From positions 7,192,001 through 7,256,000 of the forward strand of contig AP026073.1 in the NCBI GenBank assembly GCA_024349765.1: 64,000 nucleotides of DNA, read 5' to 3'. The first letter of the stretch is position 1. Every line of letters starts with the position of its first letter. Shown in pieces: positions 14,579 to 25,447 of the stretch. Under the pieces are notes generated by a model. The model did no database searches and had not been told where the DNA came from. It saw only the letters and a list, made by a program, of their open reading frames with translations. Both the position numbers and the translations under genes were made by a program. The DNA is from Streptomyces nigrescens (GTDB lineage Bacteria; Actinomycetota; Actinomycetes; Streptomycetales; Streptomycetaceae).

Positions 14579-16432
14579 TCAGCCGAGGCTGTTCACATCC
14601 CGCACCGCGCCCTTGTCCGCGCTGGTGGCCATCGCGGCGTAGGCGCGCAGGGCCGCGGAGACCTTGCGTTCGCGGTTCTTGGGGGCGTAGACGCCGCCGA
14701 GGGTCTCGCGGCGCGCCGCCAGCTCCTCGTCACCGACCAGCAGCTCGATCGTGCGGTTCGGGATGTCGATGCGGATCCGGTCGCCGTCCTCGACGAGGGC
14801 GATCGTGCCGCCGCCGGCCGCCTCGGGGGAGGCGTGGCCGATGGACAGGCCGGACGTGCCGCCGGAGAAGCGGCCGTCGGTGATCAGTGCGCAGGTCTTC
14901 CCCAGGCCCCGGCCCTTCAGGTACGAGGTCGGGTAGAGCATCTCCTGCATGCCGGGGCCGCCCTTGGGGCCCTCGTAGCGGATGACGACCACGTCGCCGT
15001 CCTTGACCTGCTTGTTCAGGATCTTCTCGACGGCCTGTTCCTGGGACTCGCAGACCACGGCCGGGCCCTCGAACGTCCAGATCGACTCGTCGACGCCGGC
15101 CGTCTTCACGACGCAGCCGTCGACGGCCAGGTTGCCCTTGAGGACCGCGAGGCCGCCGTCCTTGGAGTAGGCGTGCTCGGCCGAGCGGATGCAGCCGCCC
15201 TCGGCGTCCTCGTCCAGCGCCTCCCAGCGCTCGGACTGGGAGAACGCCTCGGCGGAGCGCTTGCAGCCGGGGGCCGCGTGCCACAGCTCGACGGCCTCCG
15301 CGGACGGCGAACCGCCGCGCACGTCCCAGGTCTTGAGCCAGTCGGCGAGCGAGGGGCTGTGGACGGAGTTCACGTCCTCGTTGAGCAGTCCGGCGCGGTG
15401 CAGCTCGCCGAGCAGGGCCGGGATGCCGCCGGCACGGTGCACGTCCTCCATGTAGTACGTGCGGTCCTTGGCGACGTTGGGGGCCACCTTGGCCAGGCAG
15501 GGCACGCGGCGCGAGACGGCGTCGATGGCCTCCAGGCCGAACGGGACGCCGGCCTCCTGGGCCGCGGCGAGCAGGTGCAGGATCGTGTTGGTCGAGCCGC
15601 CCATGGCGATGTCCAGGGCCATGGCGTTCTCGAACGCGTCGAAGGTGGCGATGTTGCGCGGCAGGACCGACTCGTCGCCGCCCTCGTAGTAGCGCGTGGT
15701 GAGCTCGACGACCGTGCGGCCGGCCTTCTCGTACAGCGCCTTGCGGGCGGTGTGCGTGGCCAGCACCGAGCCGTTGCCCGGCAGGGAGAGGCCGATGGCC
15801 TCGGTGAGGCAGTTCATCGAGTTGGCGGTGAACATGCCGGAACAGGAACCGCAGGTCGGGCAGGCGTTCTCCTCGATGCGGAGGATGTCCGCGTCGGAGA
15901 TCTTGTCGTTCACCGCGTCCGAGATCGCGTCGACCAGGTCGAGGGTGCGGACCGTGCCGTCGACGAGGGTGGCGCGGCCGGACTCCATCGGGCCGCCGGA
16001 GACGAAGACGGTCGGGATGTTGAGCCGCAGCGCGGCGTTCAGCATGCCCGGGGTGATCTTGTCGCAGTTGGAGATGCAGATCAGCGCGTCGGCGCAGTGC
16101 GCCTCGACCATGTACTCCACGCTGTCCGCGATCAGGTCGCGGGAGGGCAGGGAGTAGAGCATGCCGCCGTGGCCCATGGCGATGCCGTCGTCGACGGCGA
16201 TCGTGTTGAACTCGCGGGGGATGCCGCCGGCCGCCTTGACCGCCTCGCTGACGATCCGGCCGACCGGCTGGAGGTGGGTGTGGCCCGGCACGAACTCGGT
16301 GAAGGAGTTCGCCACGGCGATGATCGGCTTGCGGCCGATGTCCGCGCCCGCTACGCCCGAGGCGCGCATAAGGGCGCGGGCGCCCGCCATGTTGCGGCCA
16401 TGGGTAACGGTGCGGGACCTCAGCTCGGGCAC
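14579..16432 (-). CDS. ilvD: dihydroxy-acid dehydratase
   Basis: A 617-aa enzyme of isoleucine/valine/pantothenate synthesis that removes water from 2,3-dihydroxy acids. Fe-S ligands are visible in [11 protein letters not shown] and [20 protein letters not shown]. Substrate/Mg motifs include [13 protein letters not shown] and the C-terminal [16 protein letters not shown] with the catalytic Ser. The GTG at 16432 is set by GAGGGAG 8 nt upstream. The length is that of the family. Upstream on the same strand are a 7-codon ORF with three Leu codons (16461-16484) and a perfect inverted repeat (16510-16522), which may regulate it. A diverged copy of its 3' end lies at 11605-11680. Confidence 0.97.
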   Translation of the reverse strand: MPELRSRTVTHGRNMAGARALMRASGVAGADIGRKPIIAVANSFTEFVPGHTHLQPVGRIVSEAVKAAGGIPREFNTIAVDDGIAMGHGGMLYSLPSRDLIADSVEYMVEAHCADALICISNCDKITPGMLNAALRLNIPTVFVSGGPMESGRATLVDGTVRTLDLVDAISDAVNDKISDADILRIEENACPTCGSCSGMFTANSMNCLTEAIGLSLPGNGSVLATHTARKALYEKAGRTVVELTTRYYEGGDESVLPRNIATFDAFENAMALDIAMGGSTNTILHLLAAAQEAGVPFGLEAIDAVSRRVPCLAKVAPNVAKDRTYYMEDVHRAGGIPALLGELHRAGLLNEDVNSVHSPSLADWLKTWDVRGGSPSAEAVELWHAAPGCKRSAEAFSQSERWEALDEDAEGGCIRSAEHAYSKDGGLAVLKGNLAVDGCVVKTAGVDESIWTFEGPAVVCESQEQAVEKILNKQVKDGDVVVIRYEGPKGGPGMQEMLYPTSYLKGRGLGKTCALITDGRFSGGTSGLSIGHASPEAAGGGTIALVEDGDRIRIDIPNRTIELLVGDEELAARRETLGGVYAPKNRERKVSAALRAYAAMATSADKGAVRDVNSLG

Positions 16433-16460
16433 GATGGTCACTCCCTCGGGATACGTACGT

Positions 16461-16484
16461 TCAGCCGTACAGCAGCAGCGGCAT
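16461..16484 (-). promoter_or_regulatory. possible leader peptide MPLLLYG upstream of ilvD
   Basis: An ATG at 16484 opens a 7-codon frame with three consecutive CTG (Leu) codons and a TGA ending at 16461, 28 nt before the ilvD start. Branched-chain leader peptides with such codon runs control ilv/leu genes in actinobacteria. Against this, the ribosome-binding site is poor and there is no room for a classical terminator before ilvD, so control would have to act on translation start. Confidence 0.3.
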
Positions 16485-16509
16485 ACCGCAGCTGATCCCG
16501 AGGTTACGC

Positions 16510-16522
16510 TCTTGATCCAAGA
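16510..16522. promoter_or_regulatory. 13-bp perfect inverted repeat upstream of ilvD
   Basis: TCTTG-ATC-CAAGA lies about 78 bp upstream of the ilvD start. Its size and symmetry suit a dimeric regulator. I cannot name the protein. Confidence 0.4.
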
Positions 16523-16662
16523 TCCGGACACCGGCTCCGGTATGTGAGACAGGCGACCGGAGTACGGACAGCGCCCCTGGGTAGCCCGGCGGGACCGGCT
16601 GCGGCCGACCCGGCTGCGGCCCCGTCGTCGGCCACTCCGCCCCGGTCAGGGACCCGCCCCGC

Positions 16663-17487
16663 TCAGGACCCCGGCACCCAGGTCGGCGAGGCCAGGTGGA
16701 GCCGGGTGAAGGCCAGCGCCTCGGCCAGGTCGGCTTCGCGTTCGGCGGCGGACATCGCCCGGCGGGTGTTGACCTCGACGACCACGTGCCCGGAGAAGTT
16801 GTTCGCGGCCAGCCGCTCCAGCACCTCGGCGCAGGGCTGGCTGCCGCGGCCCGGTACGAGGTGCTCGTCCTTGGCGGAGCCGTTGCCGTCGGCGAGGTGG
16901 ACGTGCGCCAGCCGGTCGCCCATCCGCTCCACCATGTCCAGCGCGTCGTTGCGGGCCGTCGCGGTGTGCGACAGGTCGACGGTGAAGTGCCGGTAGTCGT
17001 CGTTGGTGGGGTCCCAGTCCGGGGCGTACGCCAGCATCTCGCGGTCGCGGTAGCGCCACGGGTACATGTTCTCGACGGCGAACCGCACGTCCGTCTCGTT
17101 CGCCATCCGCCACACCCCGCGGACGAATTCCCGGGCGTAGCTGCGCTGCCACCGGAACGGCGGGTGGACGACGACGGTGGAGGCGCCGAGCTTCTCGGCG
17201 GCGTTGCGGGCGCGCTGCAGCTTGACCCACGGGTCGGTGGACCAGACCCGCTGGGTGATCAGCAGACAGGGCGCGTGCACGGCCAGGACCGGCACGCCGT
17301 GGTAGTCGGAGAGCCGGCGCAGCGCCTCGATGTCCTGGCTGACCGGGTCGGTCCACACCATGACCTCGACGCCGTCGTACCCCAGGCGCGCGGCGATCTC
17401 GAAGGCCGTCGCCGTCGACTCCGGATACACCGAGGCCGTGGACAGCGCGACCTTCGCATCCGGGATGCGCACCACTGGCTCTGTCAC
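16663..17487 (-). CDS. sugar phosphate isomerase/epimerase family protein
   Basis: A 274-aa TIM-barrel protein of the xylose-isomerase-like (AP endonuclease 2) superfamily. Visible pieces are [57 protein letters not shown] and VVVEVNTR, whose Glu, His and Asp residues would bind the metal. The GTG at 17487 starts it. It sits between ilvD and ppx on the same strand with wide gaps. The substrate is not known. The 232 bp to the next gene (17488-17719) hold nothing I can identify. Confidence 0.85.
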   Translation of the reverse strand: MTEPVVRIPDAKVALSTASVYPESTATAFEIAARLGYDGVEVMVWTDPVSQDIEALRRLSDYHGVPVLAVHAPCLLITQRVWSTDPWVKLQRARNAAEKLGASTVVVHPPFRWQRSYAREFVRGVWRMANETDVRFAVENMYPWRYRDREMLAYAPDWDPTNDDYRHFTVDLSHTATARNDALDMVERMGDRLAHVHLADGNGSAKDEHLVPGRGSQPCAEVLERLAANNFSGHVVVEVNTRRAMSAAEREADLAEALAFTRLHLASPTWVPGS

Positions 17488-17719
17488 GAGGGACAGCGTA
17501 AGGGCCGGAGCTGTGCGCGGGGCGGGAGGCCCGGACCCCCGCCGCCCACCGTTGTGGCTTGTGGGGCGGGGGGTACGCAGGTGGCGGGGCCGATCGACGG
17601 CGTGACGAGTCTCACGTGCGTGTCTTCGCCTCCGCCCACGGCCCGGGGCCGTCCGGCAACCGCCGCAGCCGCCCTACGCACCGCCGCCCCGGCCCGGCCC
17701 GGCCCCAGGGGGACGCCCC

Positions 17720-18643
17720 CTACGGCAGGTGGTCCAGCCGCCGCAGGATGACCCCCTCGCGCAGCGCCCACGGGCAGATCTCCAGGGTCTCCACGCCGAA
17801 CAGGTCCATCGCCGCCTCGGCGACCAGCGCCCCGGCCAGCAGCTGCCGCGCCCGCCCCTCGGACACCCCGGGCAGCTCGGACCGCTCCCGCGCGGACATC
17901 CCGGCCAGCTTCGGCACCCACTCCTCCAGCTTCTTGCGGGTCAGCTCCCGCTGGACGTAGAGGCCCTCGGCGGAGCGGGCGGCACCGGCGATCCGGGCCA
18001 GCTGCCGGAACGTCTTGGACGTGCCGACGATCTGGTCGGGGGTGCCGTAGCGGCTGAACTCGCTCACCACGCGGGCGATCTCGGCCCGGACCCGGCGGCG
18101 CAGCGTGCGCACGTCCTCCGGGTCGGGCGGATCGCCGGGCAGCGCGGCCGCGGTCAGCCGGCCGGCGCCCAGCGGCAGCGACACCGCCACGTCCGGGTCC
18201 TCGTCGAGGCCGTAGGCGATCTCCAGCGACCCGCCGCCGATGTCGAGGACCAGCAGCCGGCCGGCGGACCAGCCCAGCCACCGGCGGGCGGCGAGGAACG
18301 TGAGCCGCGCCTCGTCCTCACCGGAGAGCACCTGCAGCTCCACCTCGGTCTCCTCGGCGACCCGGCGCAGCACGTCCTCCCCGTTGGACGCCTCCCGCAC
18401 CGCGGACGTCGCGAACGGCAGCACGCTCTCCACGCCCTTGTCCTCGGCCACCTGCAGCGCCTCCCGGACGGTGGCCACCAGCCGCTCCACCCCGGCATCG
18501 CTTATCGCGCCGTCGTCGAGGAGCTCGGCCAGGCGCAGCTCCGCCTTGTGCGAGTAGGCGGGCAGCGGCCGCGCGCCGGGGTGTGCGTCCACCACCAGCA
18601 GATGGACCGTATTCGAACCCACATCGAGGACACCGAGTCTCAT
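17720..18643 (-). CDS. exopolyphosphatase/guanosine pentaphosphatase family protein
   Basis: A 307-aa protein of the Ppx/GppA family (ASKHA fold). The first phosphate motif is [15 protein letters not shown] at the start, the second is [16 protein letters not shown] at about residue 132-148, and [12 protein letters not shown] and [14 protein letters not shown] are also conserved. It hydrolyses polyphosphate or pppGpp. It is the short actinobacterial form (about 300 aa), without the C-terminal HD domain of E. coli Ppx. It begins at the ATG at 18643 and is divergent from the Cys-rich protein gene. Confidence 0.9.
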   Translation of the reverse strand: MRLGVLDVGSNTVHLLVVDAHPGARPLPAYSHKAELRLAELLDDGAISDAGVERLVATVREALQVAEDKGVESVLPFATSAVREASNGEDVLRRVAEETEVELQVLSGEDEARLTFLAARRWLGWSAGRLLVLDIGGGSLEIAYGLDEDPDVAVSLPLGAGRLTAAALPGDPPDPEDVRTLRRRVRAEIARVVSEFSRYGTPDQIVGTSKTFRQLARIAGAARSAEGLYVQRELTRKKLEEWVPKLAGMSARERSELPGVSEGRARQLLAGALVAEAAMDLFGVETLEICPWALREGVILRRLDHLP

Positions 18644-18783
18644 ACGGGGAAACCTAACGCGACGCCCGGCACGGCTCGTCGGCGCGGTCCGTACCGTTGC
18701 CGGGAGCGGTACGGCCGGCGGCCCCGGCGCGGTGCGTGGCCCGCCCCGTCCGGATGGCGCGCGGCGCGCCTTACGCTGGAGTC

Positions 18784-19620
18784 GTGGCAAAGACGAAAAA
18801 GGCGAAGCACGAAAAAGCGCCGAAGAAGGCAGAAAAGCGGCGCGCCCAGGCGGCCGAGGGGAACCAGCCCCCGGCCGACGAGGTCGGACTCGACTTCGCC
18901 CGCGCCTGGGTCACCTTCCCCGACCCGGCCGACGACGAACAGCTCTTCCGCTGCGACCTGACCTGGCTGACGTCCCGCTGGACCTGCATCTTCGGCAGCG
19001 GCTGCCAGGGCATCCAGGCCGGCCGGGCGGACGACGGCTGCTGCACGCTCGGCGCGCACTTCTCGGACGACGACGACGAGAAGCGGGTCGCCGAGCACGT
19101 GGCGCGGCTCACGCCCGACCTGTGGCAGTTCCACGACGTGGGCACGGAGACCGGCTGGGTCGAGGTCGACGAGGACGGCGAACGGCAGACCCGCCGCTGG
19201 CAGGGCTCCTGCATCTTCCAGAACCGCCCCGGCTTCCAGGGCGGCGCCGGCTGCTCGCTGCACATCCTCGCGCTGCGCGAGGGCCGCGAGCCGCTGGAGA
19301 CCAAGCCCGACGTCTGCTGGCAGCTGCCGATCCGGCGCACCTTCGACTGGATCGACCGGCCCGACGACACCCAGGTGCTGCAGGTCACCATCGGCGAGTA
19401 CGACCGGCGCGGCTGGGGCCCCGGCGGCCACGACCTGCACTGGTGGTGCACCTCCGCGACCTCGGCACACGGCGCGGGCGAACCGGTCTACGTCTCCTAC
19501 AAGCCGGAACTGACCGAGCTGATGGGCAAGAAGGGCTACGCCAAGCTCGCCGAACTGTGCGAACAGCGGCTGGCGGCACAGCTGCCGATGGCCCCGCACC
19601 CGGCGGACCCCCGGCCGTAG
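18784..19620 (+). CDS. Cys-rich protein resembling zinc/iron-chelating (YkgJ/DUF3109-like) proteins
   Basis: A 278-aa protein with a very Lys-rich start ([19 protein letters not shown]) and about eight Cys residues set in metal-site-like contexts: [39 protein letters not shown]. These suit an Fe or Zn centre as in YkgJ-type proteins, but I cannot match it firmly. The GTG at 18784 is 7 nt after a TACGCT box (18772-18777), so the mRNA may be leaderless. It is divergent from ppx. Confidence 0.7.
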   Translation: MAKTKKAKHEKAPKKAEKRRAQAAEGNQPPADEVGLDFARAWVTFPDPADDEQLFRCDLTWLTSRWTCIFGSGCQGIQAGRADDGCCTLGAHFSDDDDEKRVAEHVARLTPDLWQFHDVGTETGWVEVDEDGERQTRRWQGSCIFQNRPGFQGGAGCSLHILALREGREPLETKPDVCWQLPIRRTFDWIDRPDDTQVLQVTIGEYDRRGWGPGGHDLHWWCTSATSAHGAGEPVYVSYKPELTELMGKKGYAKLAELCEQRLAAQLPMAPHPADPRP

Positions 19621-19659
19621 ACCCACGGCACTCACCGCTCTCCCCGCCCGGTCCGCAGC

Positions 19660-21480
19660 TCAGCGGGCCGGGCGGGTCGTGTGCGACGGGGTGTCCGACG
19701 GCTTGAAGGGCGTCGCCCCGGAGGTCGCCGTGGGACCGCTCGGCGACGGCGTCGGCGAAGGGTCCGAGGGGCCGGGCGTCGGACTCGACTGCGTCGGGGC
19801 CGGCGTCGGATCCGTGGGTGTGGGGTGCGTGGGCGCCGGCGTGTGCGGGGAACGCGACGGCGACGGGTCGGCCGGCGACGGGCCCTGCGGGGCGGTCGCC
19901 GGGCCGGCGCCGCCGTAACCCTCCAGCGTGACCGCGGTGCCGCCCGGACGGATGGCGATCCGGGTCCGCCAGTGGCCCGCCGGTTCCCGGTCGTGGTCGA
20001 CGTAGACCGTGACCGTCGTGGACTGCCCGGGCCGCAGATAGCCCGCCGTCTGGCTCATCTGCAGCCATGCCGCGCCCGGCGTCGCCGTCCAGTGCACCGG
20101 CTCGCCACCGGACGCGCTGATCGTGATCGCCGTCGTGCCGCCGCTGGGCTGCGCGGCGACCGTCAGCCGCCCCGGACCCGACACCGTACGGTCCGCCTCT
20201 CCCGGCCGCAGCGGGGTGCCGTCCGCGCCGATCACCGCGACCGACACGTCCGGCGTCGGGCCGTCGCCCCTGATGGCCGGCGACGGCGTGGTCCGGGCGT
20301 TCCCGGCGTTCTCGTACCGGCCGTCCAGCCGCGCCCCGGCGTCCGTGTCGTTCGCCGTCACCGAGGGCGTGCCGTCCGCCACGGTCTCCCCCGTGGCGGG
20401 CGCACCGCGGTAGGCCGCCCACAGGGCCAGCACCGGCGCCGCGATGACCGTGGCGACCACCGTCGTGGTCAGCGCCCGGGCGCGCAGCCGGCGCCGCCGC
20501 GCCGACCGGTCCGGCGGCGGGCCCACCGGGAAACCGCCGCGGTCGTAGCGAGGAGAACCGTTTGGCCCACCCGAGCGGCCCCGGCGCCCGGCCGCCGCGG
20601 AGCCGTCGGCCCGGCCCGTACGGGACCGCCGGGCCGCCGCCAGCGCCCCCAGCACCGCCTCCTGCGGCGCGGTGACCAGCGGCAGCGAACCCCGGGCCGC
20701 CGGCGCGGTGCCCGGCCACGGCCCCGGCGCGGTGGCCCGCTCCGCGGTCCGCCGGCAGGTCGCGCAGTCGTCGACGTGCCGCACCAGCTCCCGGCTCAGC
20801 GCCGCCCCCAGCAGCACCTTGCTGTCCCCCGCCAGCTGCGCCACCTCCTTGCACCGGCCGGACTCGACGACGGCCAGCGCCGCCCGGGTCCGCTCCACCT
20901 CGCAGGAGGCCGTGGCGAGCAGCGCGCGGGTGGCGATCGGGTCGGCGCCGAGCACCGCGGCGACCTCGTCGGCGGAGAGCCGGTGCCGCACCGACAGCTC
21001 CAGCGCCTCCCGCTGCCCGGGAGCGGTACCCGCGGCCTCCGGCCAGGCCAGCACGGCCAGCTCGCGCTGCCGCCGCTCGCTGTCGCGGGGCGCCGCGCGA
21101 CCGGTGTCGCCGCCGGCGCCGGCGCCGGTCCGCTCGGCGAGCCGGCGCAGGCACGCCCAGCGGGCCAGCGCGTACAGCCAGGCGCGGTGCAACGCCGGGT
21201 CGGCCGGGCGGCGGTGGTGGTGCCGCTCGGCCAGCGCCAGCATCTCGCCGAGCACCGCGGTCGCCGCGTCGTGCTCGCACAGCACCGACAGGCAGTAGGT
21301 GAACAGGCCGTCCAGATACGGCTGATAGCCGTCACCGGGCTCGTCCGGGGCACCCGGGACGGGCGGCTGGAGGGGCCGGGAGGACGGCTGGGCGGACTGC
21401 GGACGGCTCCGGCGCCGGTCGTCGCCGCGCGACCGGTGTGCGCCGGTGGAGTGCGTGGGGTGCTCGGGCCTGCTGCTCAT
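19660..21480 (-). CDS. sigma-like/zinc-finger/transmembrane/BACON-domain fusion protein
   Basis: A 606-aa mosaic. Residues about 50-210 look like ECF sigma regions 2 and 4 (YLDGLFTYCLSVL, LYALARWACLRRLAERTG, then LSVRHRLSADEVAAVLGAD). Next comes an anti-sigma zinc-finger signature HVDDCATC at about 235-245. After a basic disordered stretch there is one membrane helix (ALTTTVVATVIAAPVLALWAA, about 345-365). The outer part carries a BACON-type beta domain (GGEPVHWTATPGAAWLQMSQTAGYLRPG) and ends in a Pro/Ser/Thr-rich tail. It thus joins a sigma-like module and an anti-sigma motif to an extracellular domain. An alternative GTG start is one codon upstream. It is divergent from radA. Confidence 0.8.
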   Translation of the reverse strand: MSSRPEHPTHSTGAHRSRGDDRRRSRPQSAQPSSRPLQPPVPGAPDEPGDGYQPYLDGLFTYCLSVLCEHDAATAVLGEMLALAERHHHRRPADPALHRAWLYALARWACLRRLAERTGAGAGGDTGRAAPRDSERRQRELAVLAWPEAAGTAPGQREALELSVRHRLSADEVAAVLGADPIATRALLATASCEVERTRAALAVVESGRCKEVAQLAGDSKVLLGAALSRELVRHVDDCATCRRTAERATAPGPWPGTAPAARGSLPLVTAPQEAVLGALAAARRSRTGRADGSAAAGRRGRSGGPNGSPRYDRGGFPVGPPPDRSARRRRLRARALTTTVVATVIAAPVLALWAAYRGAPATGETVADGTPSVTANDTDAGARLDGRYENAGNARTTPSPAIRGDGPTPDVSVAVIGADGTPLRPGEADRTVSGPGRLTVAAQPSGGTTAITISASGGEPVHWTATPGAAWLQMSQTAGYLRPGQSTTVTVYVDHDREPAGHWRTRIAIRPGGTAVTLEGYGGAGPATAPQGPSPADPSPSRSPHTPAPTHPTPTDPTPAPTQSSPTPGPSDPSPTPSPSGPTATSGATPFKPSDTPSHTTRPAR

Positions 21481-21742
21481 CACCCCGGCGACGGTAGGCG
21501 GATGATGCAGCCGGACTTACTCTCCCGGACCACTTTTAACCCTTACGGGTGACCATCTCCCTCAAAAGGGGACACGACCCGGCCACGGCACCAGGAACGC
21601 ACGCGGCGTGCGCCACCCGGTCGGCGCAACGAACGGCGCGGGCGGGCGGCGCAACGACGGCAGGCGGCCCGGACCGAGGCGATACGGCCCGGGCGCGGCG
21701 TCGCCCGCGGCGTTGTCGGACCCCGCCGCTACCGTGAACCCC

Positions 21743-23155
21743 ATGGCAACTCGTAAAGCGCCGGGCAAGGAACGCCCCTCCTACCGCTGCACCGAATGCG
21801 GCTGGACCACCGCCAAGTGGCTCGGCCGCTGCCCGGAATGCCAGGCGTGGGGCACGGTCGAGGAGTTCGGCGGCACCCCCGCCGTCCGCACCACCGCGCC
21901 CGGCCGGGTCACCACCGCCGCCCTGCCCATCGGCCAGGTCGACGGCAAGCAGGCCACCGCCCGCTCCACCGGCGTCGACGAGCTCGACCGCGTCCTCGGC
22001 GGCGGCCTGGTCCCCGGCGCGGTGGTCCTCCTCGCCGGCGAGCCCGGCGTCGGCAAATCCACCCTCCTCCTGGACGCCGCCGCCAAATCCGCCTCCGCCG
22101 ACCACCCCACCCTCTACGTCACCGGCGAGGAATCCGCGAGCCAGGTCCGGCTCCGCGCCGACCGCATCGGCGCCCTCGACGACCACCTCTACCTCGCCGC
22201 CGAGACCGACCTCTCCGCCGTCCTCGGCCACCTCGACACCGTCAAGCCCTCCCTGCTGATCCTGGACTCCGTGCAGACCGTCGCCTCCCCCGAGATCGAC
22301 GGCGCCCCCGGCGGCATGGCCCAGGTCCGCGAGGTCGCCGGCGCCCTCATCCGCGCCTCCAAGGAACGCGGCATGTCCACCCTCCTCGTGGGCCACGTCA
22401 CCAAGGACGGCGCCATCGCCGGCCCCCGCCTCCTGGAACACCTCGTCGACGTCGTCCTCCACTTCGAAGGCGACCGGCACGCCCGCCTCCGCCTCGTCCG
22501 CGGCGTCAAGAACCGCTACGGCACCACCGACGAGGTCGGCTGCTTCGAACTCCACGACGAAGGCATCACCGGCCTCGCCGACCCCAGCGGACTCTTCCTG
22601 ACCCGCCGCGACGAACCCGTCCCCGGCACCTGCCTCACGGTGACCCTGGAGGGCCGCCGCCCGCTGGTGGCGGAGGTCCAGGCGCTCACCGTCGACTCCC
22701 AGATCCCCTCACCCCGGCGCACCACCTCCGGCCTGGAGACCTCCCGCGTCTCGATGATGCTCGCCGTCCTGGAACAGCGCGGCCGGATCAGCGCCCTCGG
22801 CAAACGCGACATCTACAGCGCCACCGTCGGCGGCGTGAAGCTCACCGAACCCGCCGCCGACCTCGCCGTCGCCCTCGCCCTCGCCAGCGCCGCCAGCGAC
22901 ACCCCCCTGCCCAAGAACCTCGTCGCCATCGGCGAGGTCGGCCTCGCCGGCGAGGTCAGACGCGTCACCGGCGTCCAGCGCAGGCTCTCCGAAGCCGCCC
23001 GGCTCGGCTTCACCCACGCCCTCGTCCCCACCGACCCCGGCAAGATCCCCGACGGCATGCGGGTCCTGGAGGTCGCCGACGTCGGACAGGCACTCACCGT
23101 CCTGCCCAAGCGCGTACGCCGGGAGGCCCCGCAGGAGGAGGGTGTGCGCCGGTAG
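21743..23155 (+). CDS. radA: DNA repair ATPase RadA (Sms)
   Basis: A 470-aa RecA-like protein for recombination intermediates. The N-terminal zinc finger uses C16, C19, C30 and C33. Walker A is GEPGVGKST (about 100-108), the RadA-specific motif is KNRYG (255-259, family KNRFG) and the C-terminal Lon-like domain is recognisable in [19 protein letters not shown] and [12 protein letters not shown]. The ATG at 21743 fits the family start. The gene is followed 125 bp later by disA, the usual actinobacterial pairing. Confidence 0.97.
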   Translation: MATRKAPGKERPSYRCTECGWTTAKWLGRCPECQAWGTVEEFGGTPAVRTTAPGRVTTAALPIGQVDGKQATARSTGVDELDRVLGGGLVPGAVVLLAGEPGVGKSTLLLDAAAKSASADHPTLYVTGEESASQVRLRADRIGALDDHLYLAAETDLSAVLGHLDTVKPSLLILDSVQTVASPEIDGAPGGMAQVREVAGALIRASKERGMSTLLVGHVTKDGAIAGPRLLEHLVDVVLHFEGDRHARLRLVRGVKNRYGTTDEVGCFELHDEGITGLADPSGLFLTRRDEPVPGTCLTVTLEGRRPLVAEVQALTVDSQIPSPRRTTSGLETSRVSMMLAVLEQRGRISALGKRDIYSATVGGVKLTEPAADLAVALALASAASDTPLPKNLVAIGEVGLAGEVRRVTGVQRRLSEAARLGFTHALVPTDPGKIPDGMRVLEVADVGQALTVLPKRVRREAPQEEGVRR

Positions 23156-23280
23156 ACTTTGCCCTGGTCTCGCCCGTCACCGCAGAATTGCCTGTCGGCC
23201 ACGTACGCTCCGGTGGTACGTCAACCACAGCAAGGGCCGGGCGGCCCGCGGACCGACAGACCGTGCGACGGAGGAGTGCA

Positions 23281-24405
23281 GTGGCAGCCAACGACCGGGC
23301 ATCGACTCCCGGCAGGTCCGGCGGGGGATCCGGCACCGAGAGCCTGATGCGCGCCTCGCTGAGCGCCGTCGCCCCCGGCACGGCCCTGCGCGACGGACTG
23401 GAACGCATCCTCCGCGGCAACACCGGCGGACTGATCGTCCTGGGCTTCGACAAGACCGTCGAGACCATGTGCACCGGCGGCTTCGTCCTCGACGTCGAAT
23501 TCACCGCCACCCGCCTCCGCGAGCTCTGCAAGCTCGACGGCGCACTGGTCCTCGACAAGGACATCACCAAGATCCTCCGGGCCGGCGTCCAGCTCGTCCC
23601 CGACGCCTCCATCCCCACCGAGGAGACCGGCACCCGCCACCGCACCGCCCAGCGCGTCTCCATCCAGGCCGGCTTCCCCGTCGTCTCCGTCAGCCAGTCC
23701 ATGCGGCTGATCGCGCTCTACGTCGACGGCGAGCGCCGCGTCCTGGAGGAATCCGCGGCCATCCTCTCCCGCGCCAACCAGGCCCTCGCCACCCTGGAGC
23801 GCTACAAGCTCCGCCTCGACGAGGTCGCCGGCACCCTCTCCGCCCTGGAGATCGAGGACCTGGTGACCGTACGGGACGTGACCGCCGTCGCCCAGCGGCT
23901 GGAAATGGTCCGCCGCATCGCCACCGAAATCGCCGAGTACGTCGTCGAACTCGGCACCGACGGCCGGCTCCTCGCCCTCCAGCTCGAAGAGCTCATCGCC
24001 GGCGTCGAACCGGAACGCGAACTGGTCGTCCGCGACTACGTCCCCGAGCCCACCGCCAAGCGCGCCCGCACGGTCTCCGAGGCGCTCGCCGAGCTGGACT
24101 CCCTCACCCACGCGGAACTCCTCGAACTCCCCAACGTGGCCCGCGCGCTGGGCTACAGCGGCGCCCCCGAGACCCTCGACTCCGCCGTCTCCCCGCGCGG
24201 CTTCCGCCTCCTGGCGAAGGTCCCCCGCCTCCCCGGCACCGTCATCGATCGCCTCGTCGACCACTTCGGCGGCCTCCAGAAACTCCTCGCCGCCAGCGTC
24301 GACGACCTCCAGACCGTCGACGGCGTCGGCGAGGCCCGCGCCCGCTCCGTCCGCGAGGGCCTCTCCCGCCTGGCGGAGTCCTCGATCTTGGAGCGGTACG
24401 TGTAG
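23281..24405 (+). CDS. disA: DNA integrity scanning diadenylate cyclase DisA
   Basis: A 374-aa enzyme that makes c-di-AMP from two ATP and pauses at branched DNA. The DAC catalytic motifs are intact: D86-G87-A88 and R119-H120-R121-T122-A123. The linker helices and C-terminal helix-hairpin-helix domain are visible ([17 protein letters not shown]). It starts at GTG after a Streptomyces-type gap from radA. c-di-AMP controls osmotic balance and, by riboswitch, cell-wall enzymes in this genus. Confidence 0.97.
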   Translation: MAANDRASTPGRSGGGSGTESLMRASLSAVAPGTALRDGLERILRGNTGGLIVLGFDKTVETMCTGGFVLDVEFTATRLRELCKLDGALVLDKDITKILRAGVQLVPDASIPTEETGTRHRTAQRVSIQAGFPVVSVSQSMRLIALYVDGERRVLEESAAILSRANQALATLERYKLRLDEVAGTLSALEIEDLVTVRDVTAVAQRLEMVRRIATEIAEYVVELGTDGRLLALQLEELIAGVEPERELVVRDYVPEPTAKRARTVSEALAELDSLTHAELLELPNVARALGYSGAPETLDSAVSPRGFRLLAKVPRLPGTVIDRLVDHFGGLQKLLAASVDDLQTVDGVGEARARSVREGLSRLAESSILERYV

Positions 24406-24506
24406 GTGGGGGCTGCAGGAGGCGGGCGGGGAATAGCCCACCTCCCCCTTGCCGTTGTGGCCTCGCAGGGGGCCCGCGCATCCCCTACGGGATCCGTTCG
24501 GCTCCC

Positions 24507-25376
24507 CCCTAAGACGCCGTTTCTGATGGTGTGATCGCTCGTTGAGCCGTGCATGACGGATCTGGTTGAGCGGTTGGTACCGGACGAGTTGTGGGTGCTG
24601 TTCCGGCGGGTGGTCCCGCCGACGGAGGTCATACGCCCGCAAGGCGGCGGCCGCCGACGGGCCGGTGACCGCGCATGCCTGGCAGCGATCATCTTCGTGG
24701 CCACCTCGGGCTGCACCTGGCGGCAACTGCCGCCGGTGTTCGGGCCGGCCTGGCCCACCGTCTACCGGCGCTTTGCCCAGTGGAGCCGGGATCGGGTGTG
24801 GGCCAGGCTGTACCGCGTCATCCTTGACGAGCTCGGTGCCCGGGGCGAGTTGGACTGGTCGCGGTGTGCGATCGACTCCGTCAGCGTCCGGGCGGCAAAA
24901 GGGGGCCACTGACCGGACCGAATCCGACCGACCGCGGCAAGCCGGGATCGAAAATCCACCTGATCACCGACCGAAACGGTGTGCCGCTGTCGCTGGGCAT
25001 CTCCGGCGCCAACGTGCACGACAGCCTCGGCCTGGAGCCGCTCGTGCGCGGGATCCCGCCCATCCGCTCCCGCCGCGGCCCGCGCCGCCGGCGTCCGGCC
25101 AAGCTCCACGCCGACAAGGGCTACGACTACGACCACCTGCGGAAATGGCTTCGTGAGCGTCGCATCCGCCACCGCATCGCCCGCAAGGGCATCGAGTCGT
25201 CCACGCGGCTCGGCCGACACCGCTGGGTCGTCGAGAGAACGGTCTCCTGGCTGGCCGGATGCCGAAGGCTGCACCGCCGTTACGAGCGAAAGGCCGAGCA
25301 CTTCCTGGCCTTCGTCGGCATCGCCGCAGCCCTCATCAGCTACCGCCGACTCACCAACTGAAACAACGTCTAAGGG
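24507..25376 (+). mobile_element. IS5-family insertion sequence
   Basis: An 870-bp element bounded by imperfect inverted repeats of about 27 bp: the left end begins CCCTAAGACGCCGTTTCTG at 24507, and the right end, read inward, begins CCCTTAGACGTTGTTTCAG from 25376. CCC flanks both ends (24504-24506 and 25377-25379) and may be the target duplication, but the C-run makes this uncertain. It carries one two-frame transposase gene. It is inserted between disA and the epimerase gene. Confidence 0.9.
24553..25361 (+). CDS. IS5-family transposase, two frames joined by -1 frameshift
   Basis: The first frame (24553-24912, 119 aa) holds the DUF4096-like N-terminus and the first DDE Asp (CAIDSVSVRA). 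It stops soon after the run CAAAAGGGGG. The second frame (open to 25361) takes over with the GPNPTDRGKPGSKIH start, HADKGYDYD (second Asp) and HRWVVERTVSWL (Glu). A -1 slip at the A4G5 run (about 24897-24905) joins them, as in IS5-family elements that use programmed frameshifting. Both halves look intact, so the element may be active. An ordinary frameshift mutation is the alternative. Confidence 0.85.
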
Positions 25377-25447
25377 CCCCCACCCGTCACCTTCCCCTCC
25401 TCGCCGCCCTTGAGCTGGGTGGCCCGCCCGAAACCCCCGGGACCTCC

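Noticed and set aside
18600..18640. tRNA-like GTTCGAATAC motif
   Set aside because: It lies inside the Ppx/GppA coding sequence (GSNTVHL) and no cloverleaf can be drawn.
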